Shown: positions 52,075 to 60,178 of the stretch, one piece after another
Position numbering within the stretch: the first letter of the stretch is position 1
Layout of the letters: each line of letters starts with the position of its first letter
From: Anaeromyxobacter dehalogenans 2CP-1
GTDB lineage: Bacteria; Myxococcota; Myxococcia; Myxococcales; Anaeromyxobacteraceae
Direction of reading: 5' to 3'
DNA: 64,000 bases
NCBI RefSeq assembly: GCF_000022145.1
Contig: NC_011891.1
Span: 2,740,001 to 2,804,000, forward strand
Translations under genes and position numbers: made by a program
Notes under the pieces: generated by a model
The model's database searches: none
What the model saw: only the letters and a program-made list of their open reading frames with translations
Told to the model about the DNA's origin: nothing

Positions 52075-52706
52075 CGGCGCTGCTCCTCCGGGCGCTTCGG
52101 CCGCGGCTCGGGCTTGAGGTAGGTCAGGGTCGGGGCCACGGTCTTCTTCCCGCCGGAGACGATCTCCTGGACGCCCTTGAACCGCGGCGAGTGCGGGTTG
52201 TGGCAGTTCACGCACAGGAAGTAGGTCTTCTCGCCGTTCCAGTGCCCCACGCGCTTGCCGTGCACGCCCACGCGCCAGTCGCGGTACTTGTCGCCGTGGC
52301 ACTGGCCGCACAGCCGGTAGGACTCGGTGAACGGTACCGGCGCGCCGTTCGCGAGCCGGAGCACGTCGCGGTTCTGCAGGTCGTGGCAGTCGAGGCACCA
52401 GCGCTGGTCGGCGCCGTGGTCGAAGATCGACTGCTGCTCGTCGTGGAACACCAGCTCGCGGCGGGTCCCGTTCTTGGGCATCCCGGCGTGGCACGCCGAG
52501 CACGGGTAGATCCCCTCCGAGAACGGCGGCGCCTCCGCCTGCACGAGCAGCGGCGGCTTCGCCTCCGGCCGGGTGGCCTTCACCGCCGGCGCCTTCGGGG
52601 TCGATCCCGGTGCCGCCTCGGCGGCGGGCGCCCCGGCGGGAACGATGGCGAGCGCCACCGCCACCGTCACCGCGAGCGGCCCGATCCTCGGTCGTACGTA
52701 GCCCAT
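52071..52706 (-). CDS. Tetrahaem c-type cytochrome
   Basis: A 211-residue secreted cytochrome with four CXXCH sites: CSACH at 69-73, CLDCH at 104-108, CGQCH at 133-137 and CVNCH at 165-169. A signal peptide ends near AAEAAPG. I choose ATG 52706 because AGGGAGGT ends five bases before it; the GTG at 52712 would overlap that site. It is the first gene of a four-gene operon (cytochrome, FeS, NrfD, cytochrome c) and resembles the CbcS/NrfB type of electron carriers. The tandem FNR-like boxes lie just upstream. Confidence 0.92.
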   Translation of the reverse strand: MGYVRPRIGPLAVTVAVALAIVPAGAPAAEAAPGSTPKAPAVKATRPEAKPPLLVQAEAPPFSEGIYPCSACHAGMPKNGTRRELVFHDEQQSIFDHGADQRWCLDCHDLQNRDVLRLANGAPVPFTESYRLCGQCHGDKYRDWRVGVHGKRVGHWNGEKTYFLCVNCHNPHSPRFKGVQEIVSGGKKTVAPTLTYLKPEPRPKRPEEQRR

Positions 52707-52744
52707 TCGCACCTCCCTGTGCGGCGTCGGAACCTACCCCCGTC

Positions 52745-52758
52745 TTGACCGCCGTCAG
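52745..52758. promoter_or_regulatory. FNR/CRP-like box, weak copy
   Basis: TTGAC-CGCC-GTCAG resembles the TTGAT-N4-ATCAA pattern with weaker symmetry and directly abuts the stronger box. Confidence 0.4.
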
Positions 52759-52772
52759 TTGACGGGGATCAA
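52759..52772. promoter_or_regulatory. FNR-like box upstream of the cytochrome operon
   Basis: TTGAC-GGGG-ATCAA matches the FNR consensus TTGAT-N4-ATCAA at nine of ten defined positions. Its centre is at 52765.5. A -10-like TAGGTT lies at 52731-52736 on the minus strand; a start about 52724 would put the box at -41.5, the classic class II activator position. This suggests anaerobic control of the operon. Confidence 0.6.
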
Positions 52773-52915
52773 GCGCGGGCCGGTCCGGATGGGGCGCTCA
52801 CGCAGCGTGGGGCAAGCCGCTCCGCGCGGTTACGTCACCTGCGGCGGGCGCGCGCGCCGTGACGACGGCGCCGGGTCGACCTGGACCCGGCGACCTTCGG
52901 ATCCCCGCCAGGGGG

Positions 52916-54685
52916 TCAGAAGCTCCCGCGGGCGAGCAGGTCGCGCATGGCCACCACGCCCACCAGCCTCCGCTGGCCGTCCACGACCGGCAGGCGCTCG
53001 AGGTCGGTCTCCCCGAACCGCACCGCGACCTCCGCGAGCGTCATGGCGGTGGTGATGGGCTCGATCTCGCGGTCCACCACGTCGGCCGCGACGATCATCC
53101 CCAGGTCGGCCTGGTCCGAGATGGTGCCCTTCAGCGCGTCGAGCCGGATGACGCCGAGGAGCGCGCCCTCCGCGTCGGTGACGTACAGGTCGTGCCCGGG
53201 CGGCAGCGCCAGCAGCTTCTTCACCAGCGCGTCGAACGCGAGCGTGGGCGGGACGCGCTCCGCGTCGCGCTCCACCAGCGCCGCCACCGGCGTGGTGCGC
53301 AGCCACTCCGGGCGCGGCAGCTCCGGCAGCGCCACCCCGCTGCGCCGCAGCGGCGCGGTGTAGAGCGAGTCCGGCTCGATGGCGCGGCTGGTGGCGGCGG
53401 CGACCGCGGCCGAGAGCATGAGCGGCAGGATCACCCCGTAGTCGCCGGTCAGCTCGAACACGATCAGCACCGAGGAGACCGCCGCGTGCGTGGTGCCCGC
53501 CAGCACGCCCGCCATGCCCACCAGCGCGAGCGCGCCGGAGGGCGGCGCCCCTGGGAGCACCCGCGCCAGCAGCTCCCCGGCCGCGCCGCCGATGGCGGCC
53601 CCGAAGAACAGCGACGGGGTGAACAGCCCGCCGGGCACCCCGGTCCCGGCGCACACCGCGCTCGCCGCGAGCTTCAGGAGCGGCAGCACCAGCAGCAGGC
53701 GCAGCGGCAGCTCGCCGAGCAGCGCCTGGTGGACCGTGTCGAACCCGTTGCCGAGCACGGCCGGAAACCGGATCGCGAGCAGCCCGACCGCGCCCATGCC
53801 CAGGACCGGCAGCATCGGCCGCAGCCGCGCCGGGAACCGATCGAAGCGCACCTCGACCCAGCCCATCACCCGCACGTAGATGGCCGACGCGAGCCCGAGC
53901 ACCGGCGCGAGCGCGAGCCCGAGGAGCAGCTCGGCGGGGTGGAGCAGCGCGTACTCGGGGATGTCGTAGGTGGCGTGCGGGACCGGCAGCGTGCGCGCCA
54001 CCGCGGTGGCGACCACGCAGGCGACGGCGATGGGCCCGAGCAGCTCGAGGGCGAAGCTCCCCAGCAGCACCTCCAGGCCGAAGAGCGCGCCGCCGATGGG
54101 CACGTCGTAGGCGGCCGCGATGCCCGAGGCGGCGCCGCAGGCGACGAGCACGCGGGCCTGGCGCTCGCTCACCCCGAGCCGGCCGGCCAGCCACGATCCG
54201 CTCGCCGCGCCCGCCTGGACGAGCGCGCCCTCCCGGCCCAGCGACGCGCCCATGCCGACGCAGGTGATCGAGAGCAGCCCGCGCACGAGCGTCCGGCCCA
54301 GCGACAGCTCGCGGCCGCGATGCCAGATGGCCTCGAGGATGCGCGCCGTGCCGTGCCCGCCGAGCGGCTTGCGCCAGAGCAGCGCGGTGACCCCGACCAG
54401 CAGCCCGGCCAGCGCCGGGACGAGCACCCGCCGGCCGGGCGACGAGACGTCCACCGAGTCGACGAACCGCGCCGCCTGCGGCCAGGCGAGCTCCTGCACG
54501 CCAGAGAGCGCCAGGAGCAGCGCGCCCGAGCCCAGCCCGGAGAGCGCCCCCGTCGCGATGACCAGCACCCAGAACCGCTGCGCGGCGCCCGGCAGGACGC
54601 GCAGGAAGTCCCGGAGCGAGCGGAAGAAGACCGGCGGCGCCGCGGTGGGCAGGGCCTTCGCGTCCTGTGACCCCGTCCGCTCCAC
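52916..54685 (-). CDS. ClC chloride channel with C-terminal CBS domains
   Basis: A 589-residue ClC protein of different lineage from the one at 22873. The motifs GMGASLGREGALVQ (gating Glu), and GTGVPGGLFTPSLFFGAAIGG are clear, as is a CBS pair in the last 150 residues, ending ERLPVVDGQRRLVGVVAMRD. I start at GTG 54685 (ERTGSQDAKALPT); an ATG at 54775 adds an Arg/Pro-rich stretch with no family character. Divergent context with no clear partner. Confidence 0.9.
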   Translation of the reverse strand: MERTGSQDAKALPTAAPPVFFRSLRDFLRVLPGAAQRFWVLVIATGALSGLGSGALLLALSGVQELAWPQAARFVDSVDVSSPGRRVLVPALAGLLVGVTALLWRKPLGGHGTARILEAIWHRGRELSLGRTLVRGLLSITCVGMGASLGREGALVQAGAASGSWLAGRLGVSERQARVLVACGAASGIAAAYDVPIGGALFGLEVLLGSFALELLGPIAVACVVATAVARTLPVPHATYDIPEYALLHPAELLLGLALAPVLGLASAIYVRVMGWVEVRFDRFPARLRPMLPVLGMGAVGLLAIRFPAVLGNGFDTVHQALLGELPLRLLLVLPLLKLAASAVCAGTGVPGGLFTPSLFFGAAIGGAAGELLARVLPGAPPSGALALVGMAGVLAGTTHAAVSSVLIVFELTGDYGVILPLMLSAAVAAATSRAIEPDSLYTAPLRRSGVALPELPRPEWLRTTPVAALVERDAERVPPTLAFDALVKKLLALPPGHDLYVTDAEGALLGVIRLDALKGTISDQADLGMIVAADVVDREIEPITTAMTLAEVAVRFGETDLERLPVVDGQRRLVGVVAMRDLLARGSF

Positions 54686-54844
54686 GCGCCTCCCGCGCCG
54701 CCCCGGCGGTCCTCCACCCCGGCGCGGCCGCCCGGCCGCCGGACGGCGCCGCGCGCGCGAGGGGCCCCGAACCACGTTGTGGACGGCGGCGCCGCGCGAC
54801 AGGGCTCGCGCCGGCCCCGATGCGGGCCGCGCCGGCGATCCGGG

Positions 54845-56137
54845 TCAGGAGGGGCGCACGGCGGGCGCGGGGCGGCGCGTCACCAGCAGCATCGCGAGCA
54901 GCACCGCGATGCCGCCCAGCGTGAGCGCCGCGTCGGTGAGGAGCACGCCGCGCGCCTCGGCGATGCCGAGCGTCCGGTGCAGCCAGGCGCCGCCGAGGCC
55001 GTCGGCGGCGGTGACGTAGCTGATGGCGAGGTTGGCCGACGCGTTGAAGAGCGCGTACTTCGTGGCGGTCGCGGCCGAGAGCCCCACCATCTCGAGCACC
55101 ATCCCGGCCCAGGTGGCGAACGCGATCCCGCCCGCGAACAGGTACGTGAACGTGCCCCAGGCGTAGGTCCACTCGTTCAGCGGCGCGGCGGCCATCGCCA
55201 CGGCGCAGAGCGCGGTCAGGCCGCCGGACGCGGCGTAGGCGACCCGGCGGCTCATCCGGTCGGCGAGGACGCCGCCCAGCAGCGCCCCCACCGCGCTGGC
55301 GATGCCGCCGCCGACGCCGTTCGCCATCCCCACCAGCCGCGCGCTGGCGCCGTACTGCTCGGAGATGCCGGTGAACAGGTTGGACATCGCCTGGCAGCCG
55401 ACCGGCGCGAGGCAGATGACGAGGCCGGTGAAGCCCTCGCGGCTCCGCACGGTGGACCAGAGGTCGCGCAGCATCGCCCCGAGGTGCCGGACCGTGGCGC
55501 GGGCCAGCCCGTGCGCCGCCCGGACCGCCGGGTCGACCAGGCGCGGCTCGACGATGCGCAGCGCGAACGCGGCGCCGGCGAGCACGAGGACCGCCAGCGT
55601 CAGCCCGGCCGCGCGCGGGGAGACCGCGTCCGACACCAGGATCGCCACGGCGCCGAGCAGCCCGGTGCTGCCGACGTTCGAGGCCATGGCGAACCCCCCC
55701 ACCTTGCCCTTGTCGGCGAACCGGGTGGTCGTCGCCATGAGCGCGTTGTTGGCGGCGTGGCCGGTGGTGGCCGCCGCCTGCAGCGCGGTGAGCAGCGCCG
55801 CGAACAGCGGCAGGTTCGCGAGCGGATCCGGCAGCGCCGAGATCACCGCCAGCAGCGCGGCGGTGGTGGCGGCCATGGCCAGGTACCAGACCTTGCGGTA
55901 GGCGCCGAGGTCGAGCACCGGGATCCACAGCAGCTTGAACGCGTGCGCCAGGTTCGCGCCCGCCGCCACCGCGGCGATGGCCTCGATGGAGAAGCCGCGC
56001 CGCTCCATCCAGAACGGCACGCCCAGCGAGAGGTAGCCGACCGCCGCGCCGAACGGGAAGTCGAGGAACAGGAAGATCCAGGGCGGCGTCGGCTTCGCGG
56101 GATCGGCCGGGACGGCGCCGGCGGGCGGGGTGGTCAC
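54845..56137 (-). CDS. MFS transporter (AmpG-like)
   Basis: A 430-residue, 12-helix major facilitator protein. It begins with GTG at 56137 (TTPPAGAVPADP) and the first helix is PWIFLFLDFPFGAAVGYLSLG. ADKGKVGGFAMASNVGSTGL in the middle and DRMSRRVAYAASGGL in the second half match the A-like MFS loop. It resembles the AmpG/BT1-related branch; substrate unknown. It follows the M1 aminopeptidase gene by 33 bases on the same strand, which hints at import of peptides or related compounds. Confidence 0.85.
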   Translation of the reverse strand: MTTPPAGAVPADPAKPTPPWIFLFLDFPFGAAVGYLSLGVPFWMERRGFSIEAIAAVAAGANLAHAFKLLWIPVLDLGAYRKVWYLAMAATTAALLAVISALPDPLANLPLFAALLTALQAAATTGHAANNALMATTTRFADKGKVGGFAMASNVGSTGLLGAVAILVSDAVSPRAAGLTLAVLVLAGAAFALRIVEPRLVDPAVRAAHGLARATVRHLGAMLRDLWSTVRSREGFTGLVICLAPVGCQAMSNLFTGISEQYGASARLVGMANGVGGGIASAVGALLGGVLADRMSRRVAYAASGGLTALCAVAMAAAPLNEWTYAWGTFTYLFAGGIAFATWAGMVLEMVGLSAATATKYALFNASANLAISYVTAADGLGGAWLHRTLGIAEARGVLLTDAALTLGGIAVLLAMLLVTRRPAPAVRPS

Positions 56138-56170
56138 GGCGGCGGATTGTAGCGGCTCGCGGCCGCCGCG

Positions 56171-58744
56171 CTAGCGTCCGCCGCGCGCCAGCCACGCGCC
56201 GACCTGGGCGGTGGTCCGCTCGCGCAGCTCCACGTCCTGGCGGAGCCGCTCCAGCGTCTGCGCGATGGCCTGGCGCGCCTCCTCGACCGGGTGCGCGGCC
56301 AGGAACGCCTCGGCCTCCTCCAGCTCCCGCCGCTCCACCAGCGCCCCCATTCCCTCCACCACGCGGCGCAGCAGCATGGGCGCCCCCTGCACGCGCCCGA
56401 GCAGCGCGTCCCATTCGCCGCGCAGCCGGGCCCAGTACGGCCCGCGCGCGGTCCGGTTGGCGAGCAGCGCCGCGGAGTAGGAGGCCACGTCCTGCAGCGG
56501 GACCTCCTCCCCGCCGAGCAGCACCTCGATGCCCCGGGCGGCGAGGACCGGATCCTCGAACGCGGCCTGTGCCAGCAGGTAGCGGCGGCGGAAGGCGGGG
56601 TCGGCCTCCTTGCGGAACAGTCCCTGGAACGCGTCGAAGCGCGCGGCGTCGCCGTCGCGCGCCACCATGGCCACGAGCGCGTCGTGCAGGTTGGGCTCGA
56701 CCGCGGCGCGGTCGCCGGCGAGCCAGCGATCGAGCCGCTCGCGGGCTTCCTGCGCCGGCCCGGGCGCGCGGGCCACCAGCCCGAGCGCGCGCACCGCGGC
56801 GGCGCGGCGGAGCCGCACCGTGTCCGGCTCGCCGGGCGCCGCGTCCCAGCCGGTGACGGCGAGCTGCGGCGCGAACAGGCGCGCCACGAAGCCCCGGAGC
56901 GCCGGCCGATCCGCGTCCGCCACCAGCCGGTGCTCCACGGTGGCGAGGCGCGCCACCAGCTCGTCGAGCACCGCGTGGTCCTCCTCGCCGGCGAACCGGT
57001 CGCACAGGTCGAGGAACGCCCCGATCTCGCGCGCGCCGGCCCGGACCAGCGCCCACTCGTCGGAGAGGAGCTGGATCCGCTCCGCGGGCGCGAGCGCCGC
57101 CAGGTTGCGACCCAGCGCGGCGAGGCCGGCGGCGTCGTACCGCACGCGGTAGAAGCCCGTGGCGCCGGCGTTCGCGCACACCCAGTCCGGCTCTCCGTCG
57201 CCGGCCAGCGTCACCTCGGCGGACCGCCCGCGCAGCAGCACCCGCTGCTCGGTGACCTTCCCGCCCTGCCCCACCCGCAGCACCAGCGGGACCGGCCACC
57301 CGGCGGCGGGCTCGTCCCCGGCCCGCGCCGGGTCCGACCAGAAGCGCTGCTGCTCCAGCCGCAGCGTGCGGCCGGCGCGCGACGCCGTCACGAGCGGGAA
57401 GCCGGGCTGGCGGATCCAGGCGTTCGCGAGCTCGACCACCGGCTCGCGCGAGGCCTCGGCGAGCGCGCCCCACAGGTCGTCGGCGACGGCGTTCGCGCGG
57501 GCGTGGCGGCGCATGTACAGCCGGATGCCGTCGCGGAAGCGCTCCTCGCCGAGGTAGCCCTCGATCATGCGGAGCACCGCCCCGCCCTTCTCGTAGGTGA
57601 TGAGGTCGAACGCCTCGCCGGCCTCGGCGACGTTGTTCACGTCGGCGCGGATCGGGTGCGTCGAGCGGAGCGCGTCGAGGTGCATCGCCGCGGCCTTGCC
57701 CTGGTCGAACTCCAGCCACACCCGCCAGCCCGGGTTCCAGGCGTCCACGGTCTTGAACGCCATCCAGGTGGCGAACGCCTCGTTGAGCCACAGGTCGTCC
57801 CACCACGTCATCGTCACCCAGTTGCCGAACCACTGGTGCGCGAGCTCGTGGGTCACCACCTCCGCCACCCGCTTCTTCTGCGCCAGGGAGGCGGTGGCGG
57901 GGTCGAGCAGCAGCGCCACCTCGCGGTAGGTGACGAGGCCCGCGTTCTCCATCGCGCCCGCCTCGAACTCGGGCAGGCCGGCCTGGTCGAGCTTGCCGAA
58001 CGCGTACGGCACGCCGAAGTAGTCCTCGAGCCGCGGCAGCACCTCCACCGCCACGTCCTGGCCGAAGCCGGTGAGGGCCAGCTTCTCGGGCGTGGCCCAG
58101 GTTCGCACGGGGACGCCGCGCACCGAGATCTCCGGCAGCGCCTCGAGCCGGCCCACCACCAGCGCCACGAGGTACGTGGGCAGCGGCGGGGTCTCGGCGA
58201 AGCGCACCCGCCGGATGGCGCCGCGCTCGACCTCCTCGATGGCCTCCGGCCGCCCATTGGAGAGCACCACCGCGTCGCGGGGCGCCTCGACCGTGAGCCG
58301 CCACGGCGCCTTGAAGCCCGGCTCGTCGAGGCACGGGAACACCCGCCGCGCGTCGGCGGCCTCGAACTGCGTCGCCGCGAGCCCCGGGCCGGCCAGGTAC
58401 AGGCCGCGCAGGCCGCTGACGATGGCGCCCGCGAACTCCAGCTCGAGCACGGCCGGGCCCGCCGGCACCGGCGCGTCGAAGGAGAGCACGGCCGTCTCGC
58501 TCGCCGGCGCGAGCCGCACCGCCGCCTCGCGCCGGGCCTCGCCGGCCGTGACCACGGCGCGGGAGATCTCGAGGGCGGCCGCGTGCAGCACCAGCTCCGT
58601 GGACGGGGCGGCGAGCGCGAGCCCGATCCGGATCCGGCTGGCGAAGCGCCTGCCGTCCAGGTCCACCGCCAGGCTGGCGTCGTAGCCGGTCGGGCGGACG
58701 GTGGAGGGGAGGCGGAAGTTGCGGTCGTCGGTCGGGTGCGCCAT
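56171..58744 (-). CDS. M1-family zinc aminopeptidase
   Basis: An 857-residue aminopeptidase of the APN/ERAP-like M1 group. The exopeptidase motif GAMENAGLVTYRE is near 260, and the zinc site HELAHQWFGNW has His299, Glu300, His303 with the third ligand Glu322 in WLNEAFA (HExxHx18E). A C-terminal helical ERAP-like domain of about 300 residues follows. There is no signal peptide, so it probably acts in the cytosol. The start at 58744 gives MAHPTDDRNFRLPSTV. First gene of an operon with the MFS transporter. Confidence 0.95.
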   Translation of the reverse strand: MAHPTDDRNFRLPSTVRPTGYDASLAVDLDGRRFASRIRIGLALAAPSTELVLHAAALEISRAVVTAGEARREAAVRLAPASETAVLSFDAPVPAGPAVLELEFAGAIVSGLRGLYLAGPGLAATQFEAADARRVFPCLDEPGFKAPWRLTVEAPRDAVVLSNGRPEAIEEVERGAIRRVRFAETPPLPTYLVALVVGRLEALPEISVRGVPVRTWATPEKLALTGFGQDVAVEVLPRLEDYFGVPYAFGKLDQAGLPEFEAGAMENAGLVTYREVALLLDPATASLAQKKRVAEVVTHELAHQWFGNWVTMTWWDDLWLNEAFATWMAFKTVDAWNPGWRVWLEFDQGKAAAMHLDALRSTHPIRADVNNVAEAGEAFDLITYEKGGAVLRMIEGYLGEERFRDGIRLYMRRHARANAVADDLWGALAEASREPVVELANAWIRQPGFPLVTASRAGRTLRLEQQRFWSDPARAGDEPAAGWPVPLVLRVGQGGKVTEQRVLLRGRSAEVTLAGDGEPDWVCANAGATGFYRVRYDAAGLAALGRNLAALAPAERIQLLSDEWALVRAGAREIGAFLDLCDRFAGEEDHAVLDELVARLATVEHRLVADADRPALRGFVARLFAPQLAVTGWDAAPGEPDTVRLRRAAAVRALGLVARAPGPAQEARERLDRWLAGDRAAVEPNLHDALVAMVARDGDAARFDAFQGLFRKEADPAFRRRYLLAQAAFEDPVLAARGIEVLLGGEEVPLQDVASYSAALLANRTARGPYWARLRGEWDALLGRVQGAPMLLRRVVEGMGALVERRELEEAEAFLAAHPVEEARQAIAQTLERLRQDVELRERTTAQVGAWLARGGR

Positions 58745-58947
58745 CTCGTCTCCGGTCGGTGAATCCCGGCCGGCAGCATGCGGCCCGGGGCGTGCCGGGG
58801 GCAACGAGAAGATGCGGCTCCCCCCGGCGTGGCTGGCCGGTGCGGCGGGACCCGGGGCCGGGTTGCACGCAGCGTCCGTCGCCCCGCCGCCGAGGGCCCC
58901 CGCCCCGCCCGCTTGACCCGCTCCCCGGCGCCGTGTTCCGTCGAGCC

Positions 58948-59931
58948 ATGCGCGCCATGGTCCTCGCCCGCCCGGGCGCCCCGCTCGCCCCGGCGGAGCT
59001 CCCCGATCCCGTCCCCGGACCCGGCGAGCTGCGGCTGCGGGTGGGCGCCTGCGGCGTGTGCCGCACCGACCTGCACGTCGCCGACGGGGAGCTGCCGGAC
59101 CCGAAGCTGCCGCTGGTGCTCGGCCACGAGATCGTCGGGCGGGTGGATCGGGTCGGGGCCGGGGTGACCCGCTTCCGGCCCGGCGATCGGGTGGGGATCC
59201 CGTGGCTGGGCTGGACGTGCGGCCGGTGCGCGGCCTGCCGGAGCGGCCGGGAGAACCTGTGCAGCGCGGCGCGGTTCACCGGCTACCACCGCGACGGCGG
59301 CTACGCCGAGCTGGCCGTCGCGGACGCGCGCTACGCGTTCGCCATCCCCGGGGACTACGAGGACGCCGACGCGGCGCCGCTGCTCTGCGCCGGCCTCATC
59401 GGCCACCGCGCCTGGGCGCCGGTCCGCGGCGCCCAGCGACTCGGCCTCTACGGCTTCGGGGCCGCGGCGCACCTGGTGGTGCAGCTCGCCCGGCACGCGG
59501 GGCAGCGCGTGTTCGCGTTCACCCGGCCCGGGGACGCCGAGGCGCAGGCGTTCGCGCTGCAGCTCGGGGCCGAGTGGGCCGGCGCCTCGGGCGAGGTGCC
59601 GCCCGAGCCGCTCGACGCCGCCATCCTGTTCGCGCCGGTGGGCGCGCTCGTGCCCATCGCGCTCCGCGACGTGGTGCCGGGCGGCACCGTGGTCTGCGCT
59701 GGCATCCACATGAGCGACATCCCCTCGTTCCCGTACGCGCTGCTGTGGGGCGAGCGGACCCTCCGCTCGATCGCGAACCTCACCCGCGCCGACGGCGACG
59801 CGCTGCTCGCGCTCGCGCCCGAGGTCCCGCTCCGCACCGAGGTCGTCCCGTACCCGCTGGAGCGCGCCAACGACGCGCTCGCCGACCTCCGCGCCGGCCG
59901 GCTGCGCGGGGCGGCGGTGCTGGTGCCGTGA
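58948..59931 (+). CDS. Zinc-dependent alcohol dehydrogenase
   Basis: A 327-residue medium-chain dehydrogenase. GACGVCRTDLHVADGELP holds the catalytic zinc Cys and the Asp/His relay, and LVLGHEIVG follows. WTCGRCAACRSGRENLC is the structural zinc set (C-x2-C-x2-C-x7-C). Its nucleotide-binding region reads LGLYGFGAAAHLVVQLA. It belongs to the AdhP/AdhA-like class; probable substrate is a primary alcohol or aldehyde with NAD(P)H. Divergent from the M1 gene. The 203-base upstream gap shows no clear promoter. Confidence 0.93.
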   Translation: MRAMVLARPGAPLAPAELPDPVPGPGELRLRVGACGVCRTDLHVADGELPDPKLPLVLGHEIVGRVDRVGAGVTRFRPGDRVGIPWLGWTCGRCAACRSGRENLCSAARFTGYHRDGGYAELAVADARYAFAIPGDYEDADAAPLLCAGLIGHRAWAPVRGAQRLGLYGFGAAAHLVVQLARHAGQRVFAFTRPGDAEAQAFALQLGAEWAGASGEVPPEPLDAAILFAPVGALVPIALRDVVPGGTVVCAGIHMSDIPSFPYALLWGERTLRSIANLTRADGDALLALAPEVPLRTEVVPYPLERANDALADLRAGRLRGAAVLVP

Positions 59932-60135
59932 GCGGCCGCATTCACGGTCGGTGACGGCGTTCGCGAGGTTCTCGCTCCGGGTTCGACGGGGCTCACCCTG
60001 AGCGGCGCGCCCCCCGGAGCCGGTCGCGCGCCCGCCCGCCCGCTCCCTCGCCGCTCCGCCGGAACCTCGAAGGGTCCTGGCCGGTCCCGTTGTACCGGCG
60101 GCGCAGCGCGTTAGCTTGATTACAGAATCGACAGG

Positions 60136-60158
60136 CTGCCGCACCGCTAGGGCGGCAG
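60136..60158. promoter_or_regulatory. Inverted repeat before the acyl-CoA dehydrogenase gene
   Basis: Perfect 7-base arms CTGCCGC and GCGGCAG around a 9-base centre, 20 bases before the ATG. A TTGTAC (60090-60095) and TAGCTT (60112-60117), 16 bases apart, form a weak sigma70-like pair just upstream. The repeat could be a repressor site over the transcription start or a leader hairpin. Confidence 0.35.
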
Positions 60159-60178
60159 GCCGAGCGAGCGAGGGCGCC

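Noticed and set aside
52916-54775. ClC start at ATG 54775
   Set aside because: The added segment is Arg/Pro/Gly-rich and without ClC character; GTG 54685 gives a normal length.
52830-59279. A 2149-codon minus-strand frame
   Set aside because: Overlaps four well-supported genes in other frames and has no recognisable domain.
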